A stretch of DNA of 50,196 bases from Bacteroidota bacterium. GTDB taxonomy: Bacteria; Bacteroidota; Ignavibacteria; Ignavibacteriales; Melioribacteraceae. Both the position numbers and the translations under genes were made by a program. Numbering within the stretch: position 1 is the first letter of the stretch; each line of letters starts with the position of its first letter. The notes beneath the pieces are model-generated. The model did not search any database and was not told the DNA's origin. It saw nothing but the letters and a program-made list of their open reading frames with translations. Where the stretch lies: positions 1-50,196 of the forward strand of contig JAHISP010000003.1 of the NCBI GenBank assembly GCA_018818165.1, read 5' to 3'. Below, one piece after another: positions 28,419 to 36,510 of this stretch.

Positions 28419-30293
28419 TTATAAAAATGTAACTGTAAAACTACTTCCAACCCCTTTCGTTGATTCTACTTCAATAGTTGCATTATTTAGATTACAATAT
28501 TGCTTAACTAAAGCTAAACCAAGACCATTACCTTCATAATTTCGCGTATAACCTTGATTTTCCTGTGTAAAAGCGTTAAATATTCGTGATAAATTTTCAG
28601 TAGCAATTCCAATTCCAGTATCAGTAACTTTTACTGCTAAACAGCCAAGTTCATTATTATAACAGTTAATATTAATTTCGCCAACATTAGTGTACTTAAT
28701 TGCATTTTCAATGAGATTATCAAAAATTTGCATAACTGAATAATGATCAATAGGCACGATTGTTTCATTTGTTGATTTGGAAAGATTTATTTTAATTCCC
28801 TTTATGCTAGAACTATTATATTTTTCCAATAAAATTACTTCAAGTACATCTGTATAAATATCAGTATTAACTTTGTTTATTTGATAAGAACCCGTTTGCA
28901 AGTCAGTCATATTTAATATTAAATCGACTGTTCTAATTATTCTATCGCTCGCATTTTCAGCCCCTTTTAAGCATCTTGAAATATCTTCACTAAGCTTACT
29001 AGAATCTATATCTGAAAGGATGAGTTGATGGGAAGAAAGCAAAGTATTTAAAGGAGTTCTAATTTCATGAGACATTTGAGCTAAAAATTCTGACTTAAGC
29101 AAATTAGCAGCTTCTGCTTCTTTTTTAGCAATTATTAATTCACTAAAAATTTCTTTACGTTTTGTAATATTTATTTTTGTAATTAAATAACGAAATGTTA
29201 CATTATTTTTATCAACAATTGGAGTAATTGTAACATCTTCCCAATACAACTGTTTATTTTTAGTTTTATTATAAAACTCACCACTCCAGATGCCATAAAT
29301 TTTAACATCATTCCATATTTTCTGATACTGATCATCATCCAATTCGGAAGCAATAAGGTTTTTTAAGTCAATTCCATTTAGCTCTTCTTCAGAATAACCA
29401 GTTCTTTCTAAAAGCATATTATTAAAGTATACAACTTTTCTATCAAGGTCAGTAATAATTAAGACTATTGGACTTTGGTTACTTGCTTTTGACAGAATAG
29501 CTAATTTTTCTTGTAATTCATTTTGTTGAGTAATGTCTCGAACAAATCCGACTATAATTGATTCATTGTTAGGTGCTTTAAGAATGGTTGTTTTAATAGA
29601 ACCGATTAGAAAACCACCATCTTTTTTTAATATTTTTACTTGAAATTCACCATTTGAAATTCCTTTAAGAAATTCATTAAACTTATCAATAGCTAAATCA
29701 ACTGAATCAGAATGGATATAATTTAGAAAATAAGTGCCAATAATTTCCTCTTTACTCCAACCAGAAATTTTAGAAGTAGCTTGATTGCAGTTAATAACAT
29801 TTCCTTCTTTAGAAAGAGTAACAATCATATCGGCAGCATTTTCAACTAAAAGTCTATAATTTTCTTCAGTCTGATCTGCTTTTTCTTGAATAAGTTTTTT
29901 TGCATTTCTGTTTTTGGCTTCAACCAATTCCCGAATAATTGCAGGTGCTAAACGGCTTAAATTATCTTTCATCACATAATCATTAACACCAGCTTTCATG
30001 GCACTAACTGCAATTTCTTCACCCATTGTTCCAGAAACTAAAATGAAAGGAATGTCAATATTATATTCTTTAAATACTTCAAATGCTTTTAATCCATTAT
30101 AGGTGGGTAATGAATAATCAGACAAAATAATATCCCATTTACTATTTTCGAGCGCCTCTCGAAACTCCTTTTCTGTATCTACACGCTTAGAAACTATTGA
30201 AAGACCATTGCGCTTTAGATTTCTTAAAATTATAAAAAGATCGTCTTCCAAATCTTCAAGAGCTAATAATTTTATTTCTTGTTCAATTTTCAT
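28419..30293 (-). CDS. Receiver-PAS-PAS histidine kinase
   Basis: 624 residues, no membrane segment, so cytosolic. Order: N-terminal receiver (about 8-125) with acidic pair Glu13/Asp14 and phospho-acceptor Asp59 in ILSDYSLP, though the switch position reads VSGTMG and the conserved Lys is in VMKDN; PAS domains about 145-260 (NYRLLVENAADMIVTLSKEG) and 265-385 (LSKASNQSPIVLIITDLDR); HisKA with His409 in QMSHEIRTPLNTL; HATPase with NLIENAIKYTN, DTGIGIA and GNGLGLALV. All kinase boxes look intact. It is the last gene of the TonB receptor/YfiR/kinase operon and could accept phosphate from the upstream kinase on its receiver, which is inference. Confidence 0.92.
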   Translation of the reverse strand: MKIEQEIKLLALEDLEDDLFIILRNLKRNGLSIVSKRVDTEKEFREALENSKWDIILSDYSLPTYNGLKAFEVFKEYNIDIPFILVSGTMGEEIAVSAMKAGVNDYVMKDNLSRLAPAIIRELVEAKNRNAKKLIQEKADQTEENYRLLVENAADMIVTLSKEGNVINCNQATSKISGWSKEEIIGTYFLNYIHSDSVDLAIDKFNEFLKGISNGEFQVKILKKDGGFLIGSIKTTILKAPNNESIIVGFVRDITQQNELQEKLAILSKASNQSPIVLIITDLDRKVVYFNNMLLERTGYSEEELNGIDLKNLIASELDDDQYQKIWNDVKIYGIWSGEFYNKTKNKQLYWEDVTITPIVDKNNVTFRYLITKINITKRKEIFSELIIAKKEAEAANLLKSEFLAQMSHEIRTPLNTLLSSHQLILSDIDSSKLSEDISRCLKGAENASDRIIRTVDLILNMTDLQTGSYQINKVNTDIYTDVLEVILLEKYNSSSIKGIKINLSKSTNETIVPIDHYSVMQIFDNLIENAIKYTNVGEININCYNNELGCLAVKVTDTGIGIATENLSRIFNAFTQENQGYTRNYEGNGLGLALVKQYCNLNNATIEVESTKGVGSSFTVTFL

Positions 30294-30326
30294 TTCTTCC
30301 TAACAAACTTTTTTTTAACAATAAAC

Positions 30327-32585
30327 TTACAAATTAAAATCAGGAGAATCACTAAGTGTGAAAAAGAAAGTTGCACCTTCATCTATTTTGCCATCTGCCC
30401 AAATTTTTCCACCGTGTTTTTTAATAATTCTATTTACTGTAGCTAAACCAATACCACTTCCCTCAAAATCTTTTGTAGAGTGAATTCTCTGAAATGCGCC
30501 GAACAATTTATTTACATATTTCATATTAAACCCAGCGCCATTATCTTTTACAAAGAACACAACATTTTCAATACCAAATTTCTCCTTTGATTCCAAAGCA
30601 CTGAAACTGCCAAATTCAATAGTTGGATTTTTAATTTTTGAAGTAAATTTAATTGCATTAGAAAACAAATTTGTAATAGCAATTCTCATTAAACTAGGAT
30701 CAGCAACAACATTATAATTGCAGTTAACAATAAATTCTACGTTATTAAATGGCAAGCTATCGTTAAAAGAATTAATAACACTATTAACTATTTCTTCTAT
30801 TTTGAAGTTTTCTAAAACAATTTTTTCTTGAGATAATTTAGAAAGTTTAAGTAAATCGTCAATTAAATGGTTCATTGCTACAGTATGATTTATAACTTTA
30901 AGCAAATGTGTCTTTCCATCATCATCAAGATTCTCCATATTATCTTCTAGAATAATCTTGCTAAATTCTCTAATTCCTCTTAATGGAGCTCGTAAATCGT
31001 GTGAAACAGAATATGAAAAAGCTTCCAATTCTCTATTGGCAAATTCTAATTCAGCAGTTCTTTTATTTACTCTGTTTTCCAAATCTGCATTAAGTTCTTT
31101 TATGTCTTTCTCAGCCTTTTTTAAGTTAGTAATATCAAGAAAAGAAAAAAGGATATAACCTTGTCCGTCAACTTCAAAATCCAATTGCATTAAATCCAAA
31201 ATTACGGTAATAATTTTATTGTCTTTTCTAACCCATTCTATTTCATTATGGCTAAACCCATTTTTTGCAATTTCGTCAACAGCAATTTCACTAAACCTTA
31301 AAAAATCCAATTCACTTTTATAAATTATACTTGAATCTTTGCCAACTAATTCTTCTCTGGAATATCCTATCAGTTCACATGCTTTATTATTTATTTCAAT
31401 AATATTTCTGTTTGATAATAATCCAACACCAACTTGAAGAATATCGAAAATCTTCTGAAGTTTAGTCTCACTTTTCTGTAATCTATCATTTGCTTTTATA
31501 ATTTCAGTTATATCGCGAACTGTTGAAAGGATTATTTCATTATCCGAAAGTAATATCTTTTTCAAGTTTACTTGAACAATAAATTCTTCCCCAGTTTTTG
31601 GTTTTTGGGCAATCCAATTAAACTCTTGTGGATAATTGTTAACAACATTACTCCATATTTTTTCAAAAGAAGCAAAATTATTATTTTTTGATGAAAATTC
31701 TTTTTCAAATGATAGAGTTAAAGCTTCATTACGAGCAATTGAATACATTTGCGACATAGTTTCGTTAACATCCATAATGTCTTTATTTAAATTATGGATA
31801 AATATTGCATCGTGACTACTATTAAATATTTCCCTAAAGTTTTTTTCACTTACTTTTAACGAACTTATTGCAGCATCTCTTTCCATTCTTCTAGAATTAA
31901 TATTGCTTAACATAATATTTAAGCTATCATATAGTTTTCCTATTTCATCTTGTCCCAGTTTTTGAAGTTGTACGTCATATGAATCATTTTTTGTTATTTG
32001 CCCAGCTTTTTCAACTAAATTTTCAATAGGAATAATTAGATTTCCGGCAAATTTCTCTCCTACATAAATGGCTAATGCCAAAATTAGTATTGCGATAAAA
32101 GTGGTGCCTAATAGAAAATCGAAAACTTTTGCTTTTAGTTCCTCAGTGGAAGTTACTATTGAAATTGTACCATAAACAATTCCATTACTTTTAATAATGT
32201 GATAATAGTAGAAATTTTCATTTTCAAAATAGCTCACATTTTCATTCTTATATAAAACTTCCTTTTTACTAAAATTATCTTTTGAATATTCTGAGAATAT
32301 TCCACCATTTTTTGTAAAGATAGTTATTTGCAAAAAATTTGCATTTTTACCAATAAAAGAAATACTATTTGTGGATACATCGGGTGAATTAAACATTATA
32401 TCTGCAACACTTATATCTGAAATAATTTTTGCTGAAAGTGAGACTTTATTATATAACTCATTTTTATAAAATTTACTTCCATTAAGTAGAATTAGTGAAA
32501 TTGCAAGAATAAGAGGAATAAAAACCGAGAAAAATATTATTACAATTATTTTATATTTTAACGAAATATCTGCATATTTTTTCAT
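30327..32585 (-). CDS. Membrane histidine kinase with CHASE8-like sensor, HAMP and PAS domains
   Basis: 752 residues. Two membrane helices (about 12-33 and 150-170) bound a periplasmic domain of roughly 115 residues whose wording (SAKIISDISVADIMFNSP, then a TIFTKNGGIFSEYSK strand) resembles CHASE8, the sensor of the diguanylate cyclase YfiN. After the second helix come a HAMP (about 172-225; NLIIPIENLVEKAGQI), PAS domains (about 245-365 and 370-490), HisKA with His529 in SYSVSHDLRAPLRGI and an intact HATPase (NLFSNAIKFTSK, DNGAGFNMKYV, GSGIGLATV) of the phytochrome-like class. Its ATG overlaps the stop of the YfiR-family gene (ATGA), so the two are translationally coupled. The CHASE8 call is by eye and is less certain than the kinase call. 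Confidence 0.88.
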   Translation of the reverse strand: MKKYADISLKYKIIVIIFFSVFIPLILAISLILLNGSKFYKNELYNKVSLSAKIISDISVADIMFNSPDVSTNSISFIGKNANFLQITIFTKNGGIFSEYSKDNFSKKEVLYKNENVSYFENENFYYYHIIKSNGIVYGTISIVTSTEELKAKVFDFLLGTTFIAILILALAIYVGEKFAGNLIIPIENLVEKAGQITKNDSYDVQLQKLGQDEIGKLYDSLNIMLSNINSRRMERDAAISSLKVSEKNFREIFNSSHDAIFIHNLNKDIMDVNETMSQMYSIARNEALTLSFEKEFSSKNNNFASFEKIWSNVVNNYPQEFNWIAQKPKTGEEFIVQVNLKKILLSDNEIILSTVRDITEIIKANDRLQKSETKLQKIFDILQVGVGLLSNRNIIEINNKACELIGYSREELVGKDSSIIYKSELDFLRFSEIAVDEIAKNGFSHNEIEWVRKDNKIITVILDLMQLDFEVDGQGYILFSFLDITNLKKAEKDIKELNADLENRVNKRTAELEFANRELEAFSYSVSHDLRAPLRGIREFSKIILEDNMENLDDDGKTHLLKVINHTVAMNHLIDDLLKLSKLSQEKIVLENFKIEEIVNSVINSFNDSLPFNNVEFIVNCNYNVVADPSLMRIAITNLFSNAIKFTSKIKNPTIEFGSFSALESKEKFGIENVVFFVKDNGAGFNMKYVNKLFGAFQRIHSTKDFEGSGIGLATVNRIIKKHGGKIWADGKIDEGATFFFTLSDSPDFNL

Positions 32586-33103
32586 TCTATTATTCTCGCT
32601 AACCTTAACAATCTAGAGGAAAAATTAAACAAATCACTTTTAACTGCAGATAAATTAATTTCAAAATGAATTTTATTATCAACCTTATAAAAATTTATAT
32701 GAACACCTTTTTCCCCAAATCCATCAGAATCAGAAATTAACAAAATTCCTTTACCTTTTGTTAAACTTATTATTTTGCTTAACTCTTCATCCGAACACTT
32801 AGAAATAAATATTAAATCACAATCCAATAATAAGTCAGAATTTAATTCTTTATACTTAATCTTCTTATTTTTAATTTTAACAAATTGAACCATTTCATTC
32901 AATTTATATTCAAAATTATTTTCTCCATATATTCCTATCCTAAATGGTATTTCTTGGTTATATATTGCCGCTCCTTTAGGCCATTCTATATATTGAGTAA
33001 ACCGCTCCATAAATTGCGCTTTTACATCATACTCAGTAAACTGAGCATAAATTGGGATAATTACCAAAGCATTTAATAGATATATTATGTTTTTTATTTT
33101 CAT
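32582..33103 (-). CDS. YfiR/HmsC-family periplasmic protein (DUF4154)
   Basis: 173 residues with a signal peptide (about 1-20, ending PIYAQ). The mature protein begins TEYDVKAQFMERFTQYIEWP, the usual opening of the family (VKAAFLYNFAKFVEWP type), continues with PFRIGIYGENNFEYKL, the central CDLIFISKCSDEEL and ILLISDSDGFGEKGVHINFY, and ends FSSRLLRLARIIE, all in family order. YfiR in Pseudomonas is a periplasmic repressor that binds the CHASE8 sensor of YfiN. Here the only partner in sight is the CHASE8-like kinase encoded immediately downstream with overlapping codons, while the TonB receptor gene ends four bases upstream. Signal relay from receptor to kinase is inference. Confidence 0.9.
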   Translation of the reverse strand: MKIKNIIYLLNALVIIPIYAQFTEYDVKAQFMERFTQYIEWPKGAAIYNQEIPFRIGIYGENNFEYKLNEMVQFVKIKNKKIKYKELNSDLLLDCDLIFISKCSDEELSKIISLTKGKGILLISDSDGFGEKGVHINFYKVDNKIHFEINLSAVKSDLFNFSSRLLRLARIIE

Positions 33104-33107
33104 TTTA

Positions 33108-35303
33108 TTAAAAATTTAATTCTATTCCTAAATCAAACCTACGCATATCTTGCAAAATTAATGGACTTCCCCACTGCGCGTTAATTGTCTGGCCATAATA
33201 TTCCGTGTTAAAAAGATTTTTTATTCTAAGGTATGTCGAAAAAGCTTCAAATATTTCATTTACTCTTATATTTAAATTAAAAAGCAAAACAGAATTAAAA
33301 TTTAAGTATCCATCTTCATCCAGCAATATCGCATAGTCTGTTAAAGAGTGATTTGATTTTATTCTCTTATCACTTATCCAAATGGCTTCACCATAAATTG
33401 ATAGCAATTTATATTTGTACTTTAATCCCAAATTAATTTTATGATTTGCAATTAAATTATCATTTAAATCAATTCTTGTATTATTAACATTATCATATCC
33501 TAACAATAGCGAGTAATTAAATTCGGTTTCAAAATTTATATTAATTTTATTTGATACATAAACATTTAATCCATAATGTTCGCCATTACCTATGTTTTCA
33601 CTTTGAAGTATTGGCACGTAGAATAATTCATCACCAATTTTTACATTTATAGAATCACCGTTCTCAACACTTTCAGCTATTATATTAGAGAATTTACTAT
33701 AAAAGAAATTTGTACTAATTCTAAAATTCTCTTTTATGAAATCATAATTAAATTCAAAATTAGAGGTTTTTTCTGGTTTCAGATTTTCATTCTTTTTAAT
33801 CCAGGAAAATGTTGTTAAGCTTTCAAAATATACTTGTGTTATACTTGGTGCTAAATATCCTGTTGAATATATGAACTTAATAACATTTGAACCATAATTA
33901 TAGATAGTTGATAAGCGTGGCATAAAAGTAGTGCCATAATTAGAACTATAATCAAATCTGCCACCGACTGTAAAATATAAATCATAGTTTGTCCTATAAG
34001 AAAATTCTGAAAAGAGTCCATAAGTATAAAAATTATGCTCATAACGGTTTCGTTGTGTGTTAGTGGTTATTGGTTTACCACCTTTGCCTTCACTAATTAC
34101 AGGAATACCATCAATGTAGTTGTAACTAAAACCTGAAACATTTTTAAGATTTGAAGTAAGGTTGTATATTGCTTTTAAATCAAAATTATGAGAAAGCGTG
34201 CGGAAGTAATAATATTTTCTGCCTCCATAGGCATATAATGGATCAACAACCGATGAAGAATCATTTTTATTGGTAATTATTGATCTATCCAAATCTCCAA
34301 GGTAAAGATTTGCAGTTATAGGATTAAATTCATATAATTTAAAATTATAACCTAAAGACAGATTTAAGTTATCCGTAATATTTTTTGAATATCCCAAATC
34401 GAAAAGCTGATTTCTAATTCCTAACTGGGTAGAGTATTCAGTTGCATATAAATTTGGATTGCTACCGTAAGTTTCACTTCCCCAAATATCATATAGTAAA
34501 TATTTCAATGAAAAATCATAAATATTAAAATCTAATCCAACCATTTTATTTTTAGATGCTCTGTAAAAAACATTAGTATAAGGTTCTTTAGAAAATACTG
34601 TTCTGTTTTTATAAGAGGTTGAAATAGAAGTTGGATCTTGTTCATCGCTATCGTAAGAATAAAAATTTACATTCATACTTAAATCATCTGTAAATCTATG
34701 GAAACCACCAGCAAATAATTTTTGCGTATTAAAACTTCCATAACTGTACCCAGCATATTTATCGTGATTATTAGTGATTAAATTTATCATTCCTGCATAT
34801 GCATCTCTTCCGTATAAGGTAGAATTAGGACCAAATACAATTTCAATCTGTTTTATTGAATATAGAGGAATGCTATTAAGTCCCATAAATAAACCCTCAC
34901 CACCACTGTCGCTAATTTTTATTCCATCAACGAGAAGAAGAACTTTGTTATTACCAGAATCACCACTTCTACTTCCTTTAAGATTAATGATTCCACCTTT
35001 AGTCCAATGCCCATGTTCAGATTGTATTTGGAAATAAGGTGTACTATTTAAAACATCAAATAGATCGTAAAAGCCTTTCTCTTTAATCATTGCAGAAGTT
35101 ATAACCACTACCATTGCTGGAGTTTCTTTAAGTTTCTGGTCACTTTTAGAAACAGTAATTACATTTAGGTTCATTAAATCTTCAATAGATAATTCACTTA
35201 ATTTCCTCATTTTTGATTGCCCAGTAATATTAGCTAACAAACCAGATAAAAGAATTATCAAGCAAATAGTATTAATAGAATTGTATATTCTTGATATTTT
35301 CAT
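33108..35303 (-). CDS. TonB-dependent receptor of the signalling operon
   Basis: 731 residues from the preferred start: AGGAG is six bases ahead of the ATG at 35303, whereas the in-frame GTG at 35309 abuts it. A signal peptide leads to an N-terminal segment LSELSIEDLMNLNVITVSKS, a layout I associate with receptors next to YfiR and sensor genes. The plug spans about 50-180 (KETPAMVVVITSAMI, GGIINLKGSRSGDSG, VLLLVDGIKISDSGGEG, GPNSTLYGRDAYAGMINLIT), then a barrel ending DMRRFDLGIELNF. Unlike the receptor at 24813-27641, it lacks the carboxypeptidase-regulatory-like domain. It is the first gene of a four-gene operon with YfiR-family protein and two histidine kinases, suggesting a sensing rather than bulk-import role. 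Ligand unknown. Confidence 0.92.
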   Translation of the reverse strand: MKISRIYNSINTICLIILLSGLLANITGQSKMRKLSELSIEDLMNLNVITVSKSDQKLKETPAMVVVITSAMIKEKGFYDLFDVLNSTPYFQIQSEHGHWTKGGIINLKGSRSGDSGNNKVLLLVDGIKISDSGGEGLFMGLNSIPLYSIKQIEIVFGPNSTLYGRDAYAGMINLITNNHDKYAGYSYGSFNTQKLFAGGFHRFTDDLSMNVNFYSYDSDEQDPTSISTSYKNRTVFSKEPYTNVFYRASKNKMVGLDFNIYDFSLKYLLYDIWGSETYGSNPNLYATEYSTQLGIRNQLFDLGYSKNITDNLNLSLGYNFKLYEFNPITANLYLGDLDRSIITNKNDSSSVVDPLYAYGGRKYYYFRTLSHNFDLKAIYNLTSNLKNVSGFSYNYIDGIPVISEGKGGKPITTNTQRNRYEHNFYTYGLFSEFSYRTNYDLYFTVGGRFDYSSNYGTTFMPRLSTIYNYGSNVIKFIYSTGYLAPSITQVYFESLTTFSWIKKNENLKPEKTSNFEFNYDFIKENFRISTNFFYSKFSNIIAESVENGDSINVKIGDELFYVPILQSENIGNGEHYGLNVYVSNKININFETEFNYSLLLGYDNVNNTRIDLNDNLIANHKINLGLKYKYKLLSIYGEAIWISDKRIKSNHSLTDYAILLDEDGYLNFNSVLLFNLNIRVNEIFEAFSTYLRIKNLFNTEYYGQTINAQWGSPLILQDMRRFDLGIELNF

Positions 35304-35309
35304 ATACAC

Positions 35310-35723
35310 TCCTGTTTTAGCAAAACATAATATAAGAAAAGTTGTAAATTATTTTTAGTGAACAAGTTAACAAATTAAATAATTCTTTTTTAATGATTTT
35401 GTATTGTAACTTATTTTTTCTTTACATTTTGAAGTATTTTGTACTTAGTAGTATACAAAAATGTTTAAATATGAATGTTAAAATAATTTTGATTCAATTA
35501 AAAACAAAAGAGATTTACTACTAATAAGGTTTGAGATTACTAGTTATTAAATTGCTCAATGTTAATCTATAAGGAAAGCAAAATTGTATGATAATTAACA
35601 CAAATAGCTAATCTATATTTTTTTTTGAAAAAGATAAAAAATAATTGAATATCTCTTTTTACTTTTCATTTTTATTTATATATTAGCGTGTTCTTTCTAA
35701 TTTTAAAAGTTAGCTAGGCATCC
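35310..35723. other. 414-base non-coding stretch upstream of the TonB receptor and tRNA-Ser
   Basis: AT-rich, no coding frame of note. It must contain the promoter of the receptor operon (minus strand) and of the tRNA (plus strand), but no clean TAnnTTTG match, hairpin terminator or repeat was recognised. Confidence 0.5.
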
Positions 35724-35813
<90 letters not shown>

Positions 35814-35893
35814 AATGTTGTTGACTGTAGGTTGTATTGGTTTAAATTTTAATTTAGAAGAATATATTTTTTAATTATTTTGGAATAATTTCT

Positions 35894-36106
35894 ATGTCAG
35901 ATCGCAAAGTAGGCTCTGTTAAATGGTTTAACAGTTCTAAAGGTTATGGTTTCATCTCTCAAGAAAATGGTGATGATGTTTTTGTCCACTTTAAATCAAT
36001 CAACTCTGATGGTTTTCGTTCTCTTGAAGAAGGCCAAAAAGTAACATTTACAGTTGGTGAAGGTCAAAAAGGCCCACAAGCTCAAGATGTTGAAATAGTA
36101 AAATAA
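35894..36106 (+). CDS. Cold-shock domain protein
   Basis: 70 residues, a single cold-shock OB fold. RNP1 is seen as KGYGFIS and RNP2 as VFVHF, with the flanking [13 protein letters not shown] start typical of the CspA family. It binds single-stranded RNA/DNA and acts as an RNA chaperone. Numerous paralogues exist in bacteria, so no specific letter is assigned. A strong terminator follows at 36182-36220. It stands alone downstream of the tRNA. Confidence 0.97.
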   Translation: MSDRKVGSVKWFNSSKGYGFISQENGDDVFVHFKSINSDGFRSLEEGQKVTFTVGEGQKGPQAQDVEIVK

Positions 36107-36181
36107 GTATTAAATTTTAGATAGTTTATCTATATTTCTTTACTACTTTTATACATTTTTTTTAATCGAAAATAATTTCTA

Positions 36182-36220
36182 AAAAACTACCTTCATTATT
36201 TGTGAAGGTAGTTTTTGTTT
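36182..36220 (+). terminator. Intrinsic terminator of the cold-shock gene
   Basis: Arms 36182-36195 and 36203-36216 are perfectly complementary over 14 bp around a seven-base loop (TTATTTG). The stem ends in five T and is followed by GTTTTTT. Because the outer arm is A-rich, it could also stop transcription from the other strand. Confidence 0.88.
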
Positions 36221-36252
36221 TTTACCCTTTCCCATAATATTCTTATAATAAA

Positions 36253-36483
36253 ATGAAGCTATTACTTAAAATTGTTGCATTTCCATTTATAATGCTTGTT
36301 AAATTTTACCAAATATTTATTTCTCCATTATTTCCTTCATCATGCAGATATACACCAACATGCTCTCAATATACCATTGAAGCTTTACAGAAACATGGTT
36401 TAATAAAAGGTGGTTGGTTAAGTTTGAAGAGAATTGTAAGTTGTAATCCTTGGGGTGGTAGTGGTCATGATCCTGTTCCATAG
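36253..36483 (+). CDS. yidD: Membrane protein insertion efficiency factor YidD
   Basis: 76 residues. The family motif is complete: [20 protein letters not shown], then [37 protein letters not shown], with the three conserved Cys. An amphipathic N-terminal helix attaches it to the inner membrane, where it helps membrane protein insertion with YidC. In many bacteria it lies beside rnpA and yidC; here it is alone between a cold-shock gene and topA. There is no obvious ribosome site. It is convergent with topA. Confidence 0.95.
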   Translation: MKLLLKIVAFPFIMLVKFYQIFISPLFPSSCRYTPTCSQYTIEALQKHGLIKGGWLSLKRIVSCNPWGGSGHDPVP

Positions 36484-36499
36484 TTTGAGAATCATGACC
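36463..36499 (+). terminator. Possible hairpin terminator at the yidD end
   Basis: GGTCATGAT (36463-36471) is perfectly complementary to ATCATGACC (36491-36499) with a 19-base loop; TTTAG follows. It overlaps the last codons of yidD, so it may be a terminator or chance complementarity; the T-run is poor. Confidence 0.4.
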
Positions 36500-36510
36500 T
36501 TTAGTTAATA

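Noticed and set aside
28191-28424. Frame for a 77-residue protein on the plus strand
   Set aside because: No ribosome site, AT-rich low-complexity translation, overlaps the end of a convergent histidine kinase gene, no recognisable domain.
36241-36255. TATAAT just before yidD, suggesting a leaderless transcript
   Set aside because: Transcription from it would begin inside the coding region, and the Bacteroidetes-type consensus does not use TATAAT; probably AT-rich chance.
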